Source of the DNA: CAVZQN01 sp963837395 | Lineage (GTDB): Bacteria; Acidobacteriota; HRBIN11; JAKEFK01 | NCBI GenBank assembly: GCA_963837395.1 | Contig: CAWINI010000004.1 | Span: 1,364,001-1,428,000 of the forward strand | Length of the DNA: 64,000 nt | Reading direction: 5' to 3' | Shown here: piece by piece, positions 50,849-58,467 of the stretch | Layout: each line of letters begins with the position of its first letter | Numbering within the stretch: position 1 is the stretch's first letter | Notes under the pieces: model-generated | What the model saw: only the letters and a program-made list of their open reading frames with translations | Database searches by the model: none | What the model was told of the DNA's origin: nothing | Made by a program: the position numbers and the translations under genes

Positions 50849-52516
50849 ATGGCGCTTATTGCGATAGCGTTCCTGATTTTCCTTGCAGCGGGTTACAAAT
50901 TGTACGGCCGATATGTAGCATCTCAATATCGGCTTGATGATCAAGTAACAACGCCCGCTGTTACTGTTAATGATGGTATAGATTATTGTCCCACAAAACC
51001 GTTTTATTTGTTGGGACAGCATTTCAGCGCCATTGCTGCGGCCGGTCCCATCGTTGGTCCGATTGCTGCTTGCCTTCAATTTGGATGGCTCCCTTGTTTA
51101 CTGTGGATCGGTGTTGGCGCGGTATTCATCGGAGCAGTTCATGATTTCTCCTGCCTTGTTGCTTCGGTACGGCATGAAGCAAGATCAATTGCCGAAATAG
51201 TCCGCCAACATTTAGGGCGCCGCGGCTGGATTTTCATGATGCTCTTTATCTGGCTCGCACTGATCTATGTAATTTGCGCGTTCACCGATGTCACAGCAGG
51301 AACGTTTGTAGGACTAAACGAAGATTTACCAAATGGTCAAAGTTTTAATACTGGCGGCGCTGTAGCATTTGCAAGCACCGCATATTTATTGCTTGCCATC
51401 ATCATGGGAGTACTTCAGCGTAAATGGAATCCACCATTGTGGTTGATGACAATCATTTTTGTGCCGGCAACTTTGTTTGTGGTCTGGCTTGGTACCCAAT
51501 ATTCAACACTACTGATTTCGCCAGCCAGGACATGGGGAATCATCATTCTTGTTTATTGTTTCGTTGCGTCGCTGCTTCCAGTCTGGCTGCTTCTGCAACC
51601 ACGTGGATATTTAGGTGGCTTCGTTTTATATATGGCACTGGCTGCAGGCATCATCGGGATTTTTTTCGGACACTTTGATATTCAACAAAAATCTTTTATC
51701 ACCTGGCATGTTCCAGGAACTCTAACCGGTTCTTTATTTCCATTTCTTTTCGTAACAATTGCATGCGGTGCGTGTTCTGGTTTTCACGGACTTGTCGCAT
51801 CAGGAACAACCTCGAAACAAATCGCATCAGAACCACATTGCAGGCCTGTGGGCTACGGCGGAATGTTACTTGAAGGATTTGTTGCGCTGATCGCACTTGC
51901 AACCGTGATGATCGCAGCTCCATCCGCGCTAAAAGGATTAACTCCAGGCAAAATCTACGGCTATGGAATTGGACACTTTCTGTCGGTTATTATCGGCGAA
52001 AAAAATTTCACCCTGGCAGCAACATTTGGAATGATGGCATTTTCCACATTTATTTTTGATACATTGGATGTTGCTACACGATTGGGCAGATACATCCTTC
52101 AAGAACTTTTTAATCTTCGTGGCCGCAATGGCGCAATTATGGCAACTCTACTTACAATCGTTCCACCCGCCCTTTTATTATTGCTTGCAGGCAGCGGAAA
52201 ATATCTTTTGTTCTGGACTTTGTTTGGATCAAGCAATCAATTACTAGCCGCATTAAGTCTTCTTGCTATTACTGTGTGGCTGAGACAATCAAAACGCCCG
52301 TTTTTGTTTACGCTCATTCCAATGTTGTTCGTAATGGTGATCACAGTTTGGTCATTGATTCTGCAAGCAAGCTGGGCTTTCAGAGGTAAGTTTGCGATGA
52401 ATGCGCAGTTCTTCAATGGAATTGTCAGCCTGGTTTTGATCATCCTTGCAATGATGCTAGCGATCGAAGCGATACGTTCAACACTGAAAGACCGCCAGCC
52501 GTCTACGGCCTTGTGA
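50849..52516 (+). CDS. cstA: Carbon-starvation/peptide transporter CstA family
   Basis: A 555-residue integral membrane protein with about 15 hydrophobic segments. The N-terminal YKLYGRYVASQYRLDD and DYCPTKPFYLLGQHFSAIAAAGPIVGPI are the CstA signature. Later SGTTSKQIASE and DTLDVATRLGRYILQEL are also conserved. CstA imports pyruvate and/or peptides under carbon limitation. It diverges from the YyaL gene across 87 bp. No Shine-Dalgarno sequence is evident at ATG 50849. Its 3' end overlaps the regulator gene on the opposite strand by 14 bp, so convergent transcription may affect both. Confidence 0.95.
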   Translation: MALIAIAFLIFLAAGYKLYGRYVASQYRLDDQVTTPAVTVNDGIDYCPTKPFYLLGQHFSAIAAAGPIVGPIAACLQFGWLPCLLWIGVGAVFIGAVHDFSCLVASVRHEARSIAEIVRQHLGRRGWIFMMLFIWLALIYVICAFTDVTAGTFVGLNEDLPNGQSFNTGGAVAFASTAYLLLAIIMGVLQRKWNPPLWLMTIIFVPATLFVVWLGTQYSTLLISPARTWGIIILVYCFVASLLPVWLLLQPRGYLGGFVLYMALAAGIIGIFFGHFDIQQKSFITWHVPGTLTGSLFPFLFVTIACGACSGFHGLVASGTTSKQIASEPHCRPVGYGGMLLEGFVALIALATVMIAAPSALKGLTPGKIYGYGIGHFLSVIIGEKNFTLAATFGMMAFSTFIFDTLDVATRLGRYILQELFNLRGRNGAIMATLLTIVPPALLLLLAGSGKYLLFWTLFGSSNQLLAALSLLAITVWLRQSKRPFLFTLIPMLFVMVITVWSLILQASWAFRGKFAMNAQFFNGIVSLVLIILAMMLAIEAIRSTLKDRQPSTAL

Positions 52517-53849
52517 TTCCGTACTTTTTCATCTTCTTATAAAGGTGACTGCGTTCAAGGCCCAGGATTCGAGCGACGCGGCTGATGTGCCAATGATTTT
52601 CTTCCAACGTACGCTGAATCAATTCCTTCTCGGTATCTTCCAGCTTTGAATACAGCAACGGATTGGCGGCAGATTCCGCCGGAGTTTTTATGTTCGCAGG
52701 CAAAACTCGATGCACATCATTGGTTCGAATACTTTCATCGGGAGATATGATCAACAAACGTTCAACAAGATTGCGTAACTCACGAATATTTCCCGGAAAT
52801 TCGTAAACCATTAATTGTTCCAGTGCTTCCGAATCTAAATCCTTTTTGCGCATATTATTTTCTGCCGCAATCCGAACCAAAAAGTTTTTCACCAGATCAG
52901 GAATATCTTCGCGATGCTGACGCAACGGTTGTACTTCAATAGGAAAGACATTCAGTCTATAAAAAAGATCTTCCCGAAAATTTCCTTTCCGCATTTCTTC
53001 TTCTAATTTCCGATTTGTTGCAGCAACCACACGCACATCAACACGAATTTCCCTGTGCCCTCCGATCCTTTGAATTTCACTTTCCTGCAATGCTCTCAAG
53101 ATTTTGGGTTGAAGCGAAATTGGAATCTCACCGATTTCATCCAAGAACAATGTCCCTTTATCAGCTTGTTCAAACTTACCAATCCTTTGCTGCAAAGCAC
53201 CTGTAAACGAACCCTTTTCATGTCCAAACAATTCACTTTCGAATAATTCCTGCGGAATCGCAGCACAATTTACTTTGACAAACGGACCATCGGAACGATC
53301 ACTGTTTCGATGAATCGCATATGCCACCAATTCTTTGCCTGTACCACTCTCTCCAGTGATCAAAACTCTGGTGTTTTTTCCTGATACAAGCTGAATCTGT
53401 TTCCGCAGTGTTTGCATCGCCGAAGAATCCCCAATTAGCCGGTACTTTTCATCTAATTCGCGGAGCGTCTCTGACTTCTCACGATTTAATCTGTGCAACT
53501 CGGCTGCATTCCTGGCGGCAATCAATAACCTTTCTTCATCAGCAGGCTTTTCAAAAAAATCGAATGCGCCTTTCTTCATTGCTTCAACAGCTTTGGCCGT
53601 TGTTCCATGAGCAGTCAAAAGAATCACAGGTACGAATGGATCAAATTCGCGGATGCGTGCGAGCACTTCAATCCCTTCGGTGTCCGGTAGTTTCAAATCC
53701 AGCAGGACGCAATCAAAAGAACTTCTGCGAACTTTATCGAGTCCTTCACGACCGCTTTCGGCAGATTCCACACTGTGACCATTTAAATCAAAAAAGCGGC
53801 TTAACGAAGCTCGAATGTTCTTTTCATCATCAATGATCAAAATTCGCAT
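52503..53849 (-). CDS. NtrC-family sigma-54 response regulator
   Basis: A 448-residue sigma-54 enhancer-binding response regulator. Receiver domain residues 1-120 contain LIIDDEKN, the phosphorylated aspartate in DCVLLDLKLP and the threonine in VILLTAHG. The AAA+ domain has Walker A GESGTGKELVA, the sigma-54 contact loop GAFTGAL, Walker B KGTLFLDEIGEI and the R-finger region. A Fis-type helix-turn-helix closes it (HISRVARILGLERSHLYKKMKKYG). No histidine kinase is adjacent. ATG 53849 (MRILIIDDEKN) is preferred over an upstream ATG 53867. Regulation target unknown. Convergent overlap of 14 bp with cstA. Confidence 0.95.
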   Translation of the reverse strand: MRILIIDDEKNIRASLSRFFDLNGHSVESAESGREGLDKVRRSSFDCVLLDLKLPDTEGIEVLARIREFDPFVPVILLTAHGTTAKAVEAMKKGAFDFFEKPADEERLLIAARNAAELHRLNREKSETLRELDEKYRLIGDSSAMQTLRKQIQLVSGKNTRVLITGESGTGKELVAYAIHRNSDRSDGPFVKVNCAAIPQELFESELFGHEKGSFTGALQQRIGKFEQADKGTLFLDEIGEIPISLQPKILRALQESEIQRIGGHREIRVDVRVVAATNRKLEEEMRKGNFREDLFYRLNVFPIEVQPLRQHREDIPDLVKNFLVRIAAENNMRKKDLDSEALEQLMVYEFPGNIRELRNLVERLLIISPDESIRTNDVHRVLPANIKTPAESAANPLLYSKLEDTEKELIQRTLEENHWHISRVARILGLERSHLYKKMKKYGITRP

Positions 53850-53933
53850 CGGTGTATATTTCAACACAAAGCTTTCAAGTCACAAAGGAGCAGATTGCGC
53901 CTGACCCCACAATGTGCTATTTTCCGCTTGATT

Positions 53934-54518
53934 ATGTTTACAACCGGCGCAAAAGTTGACATCCAAAAAATCGAAGAAGAAATCCGTAAAGAAATCGAAG
54001 AAAAGAGGAAAAAACTCTTCACAGACGAGGAGCTGGAGGAATTGCAAAAACTAGAATTGAATATTCCTCCTAATCCAGACCGGATCAGAACGTTCTTCTT
54101 AAAGGAACTTGAATTCGAAAAACTCGACACCAAGTTCTACGAATCTCCAGATTATAACGTCGACCTGAATACATTTTTACATTCAGCAAACTCGCCGTTC
54201 TTGATGAAGCTTCGCAACTGGTTTCGTCCATTTTTCCGGTTGTATGGAAACATTGATGCATTAATTCACAAACAAGCTGTCTTCAATCAAGAACAAGCAA
54301 CGTTCAATACAACTATCGTTCGTAGTCTCGAAAAACCATTTCATTACATCCGTGTACTTCATACTCTAATTAATTATCTTGTCTCTGAACTCACCAAACT
54401 TCATTTGCAGCATCATGCACTCAAAAACCAGGTTGATGCTATTGCATATGATCTGGAACAACTCCGTAAGCGTGAACGTCTTCTTGAAAAAATGGTTGTA
54501 TTAAAGGATCAAAAGTAA
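53934..54518 (+). CDS. Hypothetical helical protein with coiled-coil ends
   Basis: 194 residues, mostly helical. Residues 10-40 (KIEEEIRKEIEEKRKKLFTDEE) form a charged coiled coil, 80-130 have KLRNWFRPFFRLYGNIDALIHKQAVFNQEQ, and the end is another heptad pattern (ALKNQVDAIAYDLEQLRKRERLLEKM). The middle resembles the helical segment found before methyltransferase or glycosyltransferase domains in polysaccharide loci, but no catalytic domain follows here. I cannot assign a family. ATG 53934 is chosen because residues before it (in-frame to 53895) are non-conserved-looking. The gene is separated by 12 bp from the BatA/vWA gene. Confidence 0.6.
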   Translation: MFTTGAKVDIQKIEEEIRKEIEEKRKKLFTDEELEELQKLELNIPPNPDRIRTFFLKELEFEKLDTKFYESPDYNVDLNTFLHSANSPFLMKLRNWFRPFFRLYGNIDALIHKQAVFNQEQATFNTTIVRSLEKPFHYIRVLHTLINYLVSELTKLHLQHHALKNQVDAIAYDLEQLRKRERLLEKMVVLKDQK

Positions 54519-54530
54519 CTCGGTGTCTTT

Positions 54531-54818
54531 GTGGTTGAGTTCAGCAATGTATCCGCATTGTGGTTGCTCACCCTAACCATCCCCTTGATTCTGCTCTATC
54601 TCCTGAAGCGCCGTCGCAGAGATATTGTGGTTCCAAGCACGCTACTGTGGAAGCAAGCATTGGAAGACATCCGCGCCGATACACCATTTCAGAAATTGAA
54701 AAGCAGTTTGTTGTTGCTTCTGCAATTATTAATTCTGGTTCTGATCACAGCAATTCTTTCGGGCACCTCACCTTGTATCTTCAGCCAGTTTGAGCCGCCA
54801 ATGGATCCTCATTCTTGA
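54531..54818 (+). CDS. BatA-like membrane N-terminal part of a frame-broken vWA gene
   Basis: 95 codons with two membrane segments (LWLLTLTIPLILLYLLKRRRRDI and LKSSLLLLLQLLILVLITAIL) and the BatA-type connecting motif VVPSTLLWKQALEDIRAD. This double-TM leader normally continues into a vWA domain. The GTG start lies within a CTTTGTGGTTG repeat-like sequence. The frame ends with SQFEPPMDPHS; removing one T from TTT at 54788-54790 gives SQLSRQWILILDCSASM, joining the next frame. Thus this is most likely the N-terminal 85 residues of one protein of about 545 residues. Confidence 0.8.
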   Translation: MVEFSNVSALWLLTLTIPLILLYLLKRRRRDIVVPSTLLWKQALEDIRADTPFQKLKSSLLLLLQLLILVLITAILSGTSPCIFSQFEPPMDPHS

Positions 54819-56169
54819 CTGCTCTGCCAGTATGAAAGCCACTGATATTGAGCCTTCACGTTTCGAAGTTGCAAAGCAAGGTCTGTTAAAGGCTCTGGAT
54901 GACGTTCCAGCTTACGATTCGGTTTTGCTTCTTGCGTTTTCATCTGAAACATCAATCGTTCAACAGAGCACAAATGATCTCAGTCAGGTTCGATCCAAAT
55001 TAAATTCCCTGGAACCGATTGATGTTGCAGGCAATTGGTCACAGTTAACCAAAATTCTCGAACCACTTCTGCGAAATTCTCCACCACCGCTTGTCATGAT
55101 CGCTTCAGACTTTGCAAATGTTCCGGCTAATTTCCCAGGCGCGATGTCTTTTGATCCTATTGTTGCTGGCAAAAGCGGCGATAATATCGGAATTATTCGA
55201 GTGGCGTCAAAACCGCTACCTGGATCTGACAAACTTCAAATGCTGTTATATCAAATCAAGAATTTTTCGAAGAAAACTGCGACTTCAACTTTGACACTTT
55301 CTGCTAACGATAGTGTGATGGATTCTTTTGAAGTAAAACTCGGACCTGGCGAGACATTGGAACGAACAACAGAATTAACCGTAAATCAAACCATTAAAGT
55401 ACATATAGAAAAGAAACCGAATGACATTTTTCCTCTTGATGATGATTACATTTTGATTGTTGATCCTGTTCAGCTTTCGTCAGTGAATCTCTTATATGAA
55501 AATCCGTTTCTGCGTAAAGCTCTTACAGTGTTGCCATCGGTCAGGATTTCAAACGACGGTTCACTTCCAATAATGAAAATCGAAAGTATTGATGAAGCGA
55601 GGCAGCCAGGAATTTATTTTCTTTCATCAAAATCGTCGGGCACATCAACTGTACCTGTACATTGGAATGATGGACATCCAGTGTTGCGATTCGTAGATGT
55701 GGGAGCGTGGCAATTTCAAAATGCAAATTCGATCATGCCGCCGGTTGGTTCAGAATCACTGGTAGATATTTCGTCCGGGTCAATTGCATACGCCAACGAA
55801 GATAACGGACGCAAAGTAGTTCTGGGTTTCTCTCTGGAAGACAGCAATCTTCCTTTGCTGGCGGGCTTTCCAGTTTTTCTGCAAAATGCGATTCAGTGGA
55901 TTCAGGAAGAAAAACAGAAACCGCTGGCATCTGTTACCGGTGATAAATTACGAACTGAGGGTGCATATCAAAGTGATGGCAAGGAAGGTTATGCAAACTT
56001 TGCCGATGCAGGAGAGTCCAACATCGAGCCTGCTCCACCAAAATCAAAGTCAGGCTCAAGCGCGACAATGGTTCAACGAAAGACGGATTTAGGAAATTGG
56101 TTCTTGATTCTGGCAACTGGCATTGTTATGGTTGAATGGTGGGCCTTTCACAGAAGAGTAGACGCATAA
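54790..56169 (+). CDS. von Willebrand factor A domain protein (BatA-like), main part
   Basis: 459 codons beginning with the vWA domain: ILILDCSASMKATD is the MIDAS DxSxS motif, followed by VMIASDFANVPA-type region (SDF in place of TD). A beta-rich middle and C-terminal part (SVNLLYENPFLRKALTVLPS, GRKVVLGFSLEDSNLPLLAGFPVFLQNAIQWI) ends in a membrane segment (WFLILATGIVMVEWWAF). This is the architecture of BatA/vWA-related proteins of aerotolerance operons, roles unclear. The start used here (TTG 54790) is just the first in this frame; the membrane N-terminus lies in the preceding frame (54531-54818). Confidence 0.85.
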   Translation: MSRQWILILDCSASMKATDIEPSRFEVAKQGLLKALDDVPAYDSVLLLAFSSETSIVQQSTNDLSQVRSKLNSLEPIDVAGNWSQLTKILEPLLRNSPPPLVMIASDFANVPANFPGAMSFDPIVAGKSGDNIGIIRVASKPLPGSDKLQMLLYQIKNFSKKTATSTLTLSANDSVMDSFEVKLGPGETLERTTELTVNQTIKVHIEKKPNDIFPLDDDYILIVDPVQLSSVNLLYENPFLRKALTVLPSVRISNDGSLPIMKIESIDEARQPGIYFLSSKSSGTSTVPVHWNDGHPVLRFVDVGAWQFQNANSIMPPVGSESLVDISSGSIAYANEDNGRKVVLGFSLEDSNLPLLAGFPVFLQNAIQWIQEEKQKPLASVTGDKLRTEGAYQSDGKEGYANFADAGESNIEPAPPKSKSGSSATMVQRKTDLGNWFLILATGIVMVEWWAFHRRVDA

Positions 56170-56259
56170 TCACTGAAACACGGAATTCACTGAAATCACT
56201 CAAAGGAATTAATAAAAACTTCTTTCTGTGTATTCCGTGCCTTCCGTATTTCCGTGATT
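56168..56259. repeat. Inverted repeat with CACGGAA/TTCCGTG units
   Basis: Arms 56168-56199 and 56228-56259 are 32 bases long with 25 complementary positions, separated by 28 AT-rich bases. The unit CACGGAA recurs in both arms. It begins at the vWA gene's stop codon and ends at the likely start of the DUF192 gene. Confidence 0.75.
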
Positions 56260-56264
56260 ACATT

Positions 56265-56720
56265 TTGCTGTGTTGCATTATTCTTTCAGCATTCAGCACT
56301 CTGGCCGCAAGTGGAGATAAATTGCCAACAACGACTGTGATCATTAATCCTGACCTGAAGATTGAAGCGGAATTAGCATATACCGACGAAACTCGCATGA
56401 AAGGATTGATGTTTCGGGAATCACTTTCTGAGGATGCCGGGATGCTTTTCATATTTCCGTATATGGATCAGCACAGTTTCTGGATGAAAAACACATTGAT
56501 CCCTCTTGACATCATTTGGCTGAACGACAAAAAGGAAATTGTTTACTTCGCTACCGCTCAACCCTGCACTGAAGATCCTTGTGCGTCATATGTGCCGATG
56601 CAAAAAGCGAAATACGTTTTGGAAGTGAATGAAGGATTTGCTAAAAAACATTCCTTGAAAATGGGAACTCGTTTAGAGTTCACAATCCCACCTGAAATAA
56701 GCAGGATCGCAAATCGATAA
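56265..56720 (+). CDS. DUF192-domain secreted protein
   Basis: A signal peptide (LCCIILSAFSTLAASG) precedes a DUF192 domain: VIINPDLKIEAELAYTDETRMKGLMFRESL, then FIFPYMDQHSFWMKNTLIPLDIIWL and KYVLEVNEGFAKKHSLKMG. The GLMFR and FWMKNTLIPLDI motifs are diagnostic. Family function is not established. TTG 56265 is chosen because it begins at the signal peptide and yields the usual 150 residues; the open frame runs back to 56136, but that portion is the inverted repeat at 56168-56259 and overlaps the previous gene. There is no ribosome binding site at 56265, so the exact start is uncertain. Confidence 0.85.
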   Translation: MLCCIILSAFSTLAASGDKLPTTTVIINPDLKIEAELAYTDETRMKGLMFRESLSEDAGMLFIFPYMDQHSFWMKNTLIPLDIIWLNDKKEIVYFATAQPCTEDPCASYVPMQKAKYVLEVNEGFAKKHSLKMGTRLEFTIPPEISRIANR

Positions 56721-56721
56721 C

Positions 56722-56741
56722 GGCGGGCACGGAGGCCCGCC
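56722..56741. repeat. 20-bp palindrome, inverted copy of the one in the M20 gene
   Basis: GGCGGGCACGGAGGCCCGCC is the exact reverse complement of 47091-47110. Starts 1 bp after the DUF192 stop codon. Confidence 0.75.
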
Positions 56742-56763
56742 CCCCAGAAGCATTATCAAAAAC

Positions 56764-56794
56764 AAAAAGCCCCGAGGCCGAAACCTCGGGGCTC
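56764..56794 (-). terminator. Intrinsic terminator of the OmpA gene
   Basis: On the minus strand AGCCCCGAGG, loop TTTCGG, CCTCGGGGCT forms a perfect 10-bp stem (56768-56793) followed by TTTTTGTTTTTG. It lies 11 bp after the OmpA stop codon. This is the clearest rho-independent terminator in the window. Confidence 0.88.
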
Positions 56795-56804
56795 AGAAAA
56801 TTTC

Positions 56805-57863
56805 TTATTGTGGTTTGATTACCACGAAGAATCCGCGGCGGTTGAACCGGCGCGTAATTTCTTTTTCATTGTCATACTTCGGTCTGGCCTCACCATAGCT
56901 GACCGTCTTCAACCTGCTTGCTGAAATGCCTTTGCCGGTCAAGTAATCGCGAATGGCATCAGCTCTTTGTTGACCCAGCGCGAGGTTGTATTCATCGGTG
57001 CCGATATAGCAGCAATGTCCTTCTATCGTCACGTTTGTGCTTGGATTGTCCGTCATATATTTGGCAACCGAATCAATCTTCTCGCGAGATTCCGGTGTAA
57101 GCACGTATTGATCAAATGGGAAGTAGACTTCCGGCCATACGAATTCCGGCTCCGGAGGTGGTGTTGGTGCAGGTGGAGCTGGTGGCGGTGGTGCTTCTGT
57201 CGGTGGTCCTGTCGGTGGAGGCGGCACTGGACCAGCCCCCCCTGCCTCGCCACCAAACCGGAAACGAAGTCCGCCCCAGACCATGTAGTTGTTATCGACG
57301 TCATCGAATTGATCGAACGGAATTCGACCTTCACCCGCCAAAGCAACTTTACCGCTGTGAGTTAATGAGATACCAAAATGTACCAGTAATGCAGCAGTGC
57401 GGGTATCCTCTTCTGTAAGATCCCAGAAGCTGACGCCTGCGCCCACATAACTGTAATTTCCGAACAAGGCGTTAATGGCGACATCGCCAAAAAGGCTGGA
57501 ATTATCAGTATCACGTACATTAATTTTCCCACCAAATGCGGCCTCGAATTCAGCATGATCACCAAGATGTGGAGTAATACCGACTTTTGCCCCGAACAAT
57601 CCGGCGCAACGGCCATTCGGAAACTCGTCACGAATCATACGTTCTTTACCACCATAAACATCAAAAAACCACAAATAATGTCCGTGTGTCTCGTACGATT
57701 CTTCGGCTTCTTCGGCGGCCTTATCCTTGTCTTGGTCTTGTAAATATGATGAAGAATTGAGCCCGTTATCGCCTGATGTTTTCAGAGGATCATCATTGGC
57801 GAAGGCTGGGGAGGTAAGAAATAAAGCAGCAACAACAGCTACCAAAGCGAACAACCATCTCAT
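56805..57863 (-). CDS. OmpA-family outer-membrane protein
   Basis: A signal peptide (MRWLFALVAVVAALFLTSPAFA) is followed by an N-terminal beta-rich part similar to eight-stranded barrels (GHYLWFFDVYGGKERM, FGAKVGITPHLGDHAEFEAAFGG). A Pro-rich linker (PTGPPTEAPPPPAPPAP) leads to an OmpA_C peptidoglycan-binding domain (residues about 240-352, EYNLALGQQRADAIRDYL, GISASRLKTVSYGEARP). The usual peptidoglycan-contact motif GHTD/GHCD is here GHCCYIG, so the conserved acidic residue is replaced by Cys. Strong GGAGGG precedes ATG 57863. Terminator at 56764-56794; promoter at 57968-57995. Expected at high expression. Confidence 0.9.
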   Translation of the reverse strand: MRWLFALVAVVAALFLTSPAFANDDPLKTSGDNGLNSSSYLQDQDKDKAAEEAEESYETHGHYLWFFDVYGGKERMIRDEFPNGRCAGLFGAKVGITPHLGDHAEFEAAFGGKINVRDTDNSSLFGDVAINALFGNYSYVGAGVSFWDLTEEDTRTAALLVHFGISLTHSGKVALAGEGRIPFDQFDDVDNNYMVWGGLRFRFGGEAGGAGPVPPPPTGPPTEAPPPPAPPAPTPPPEPEFVWPEVYFPFDQYVLTPESREKIDSVAKYMTDNPSTNVTIEGHCCYIGTDEYNLALGQQRADAIRDYLTGKGISASRLKTVSYGEARPKYDNEKEITRRFNRRGFFVVIKPQ

Positions 57864-57967
57864 AATACAGCCCTCCTTTAGGAACGCATCATTATTATTT
57901 ACTGTGAAAACAATCCTGCGTAAATAAGAACAGATGTCCGTTATTATACTTCACAAATTCAATTTCT

Positions 57968-57995
57968 AATATAGTTGAGACCATGCAAATGTCAA
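57968..57995 (-). promoter_or_regulatory. Sigma-70-like promoter for OmpA
   Basis: On the minus strand a consensus TTGACA (57995-57990), a 16-base spacer and TATATT (57973-57968) lie about 105 bases before the OmpA ATG. A second TATAAT-like box is at 57948-57943. An mRNA leader of about 95 bases is implied. Confidence 0.6.
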
Positions 57996-58095
57996 GAAAT
58001 GCAGGTTATGTATTCATTCCTATTAAATTATCCTAACTCTTTTCGGAATTCCCGCCACAAAGTTATAATAAAAGGAGCAAGATCTGGAGATAAAA

Positions 58096-58467
58096 TTGCG
58101 ATTTTTTGGAATTGCAGGATCGTTATCCTTATTTCTTTCAGTGGCGTTAGGTGCCTTTGGGGCTCATGCCCTAAGGGACCAGTTGTCTGATCGTATGAGA
58201 GAAGTATTTGAGACAGCGGTTCGATATCAGTTGATCCATTCAATCACAATTATAATTGCCGGAATCCTCGCCGATCGAGGAGTCTTTTTCGAATATGCCG
58301 GCTGGCTATACATCGCAGGCATCATATTGTTCTCGGGAAGTTTGTACTTACTTGCTGTTACCAACATTCGAGCTCTTGGCATAATCACACCACTTGGAGG
58401 GTTGGCATTTTTAGCCGGACATCTGCTGCTGCTGATCGCATTTTGGAGGATTCAATCCTCCACATGA
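58096..58467 (+). CDS. DUF423 small membrane protein
   Basis: A 123-residue membrane protein with four hydrophobic segments. The N-terminus RFFGIAGSLSLFLSVALGAFGAHALRDQL and LAVTNIRALGIITPLGGLAFLAGH are the DUF423 signature (YwdK family), whose role is unknown. TTG 58096 has GGAGA seven bases upstream. Its stop shares ATGA with the oxidoreductase gene that follows, so both are likely translated together. Confidence 0.92.
   Translation: MRFFGIAGSLSLFLSVALGAFGAHALRDQLSDRMREVFETAVRYQLIHSITIIIAGILADRGVFFEYAGWLYIAGIILFSGSLYLLAVTNIRALGIITPLGGLAFLAGHLLLLIAFWRIQSST

Noticed and set aside
57942..57990. Second OmpA promoter based on TATAAT at 57948-57943
   Set aside because: No reasonable -35 box at the right distance; the upstream TTGACA/TATATT pair is better.
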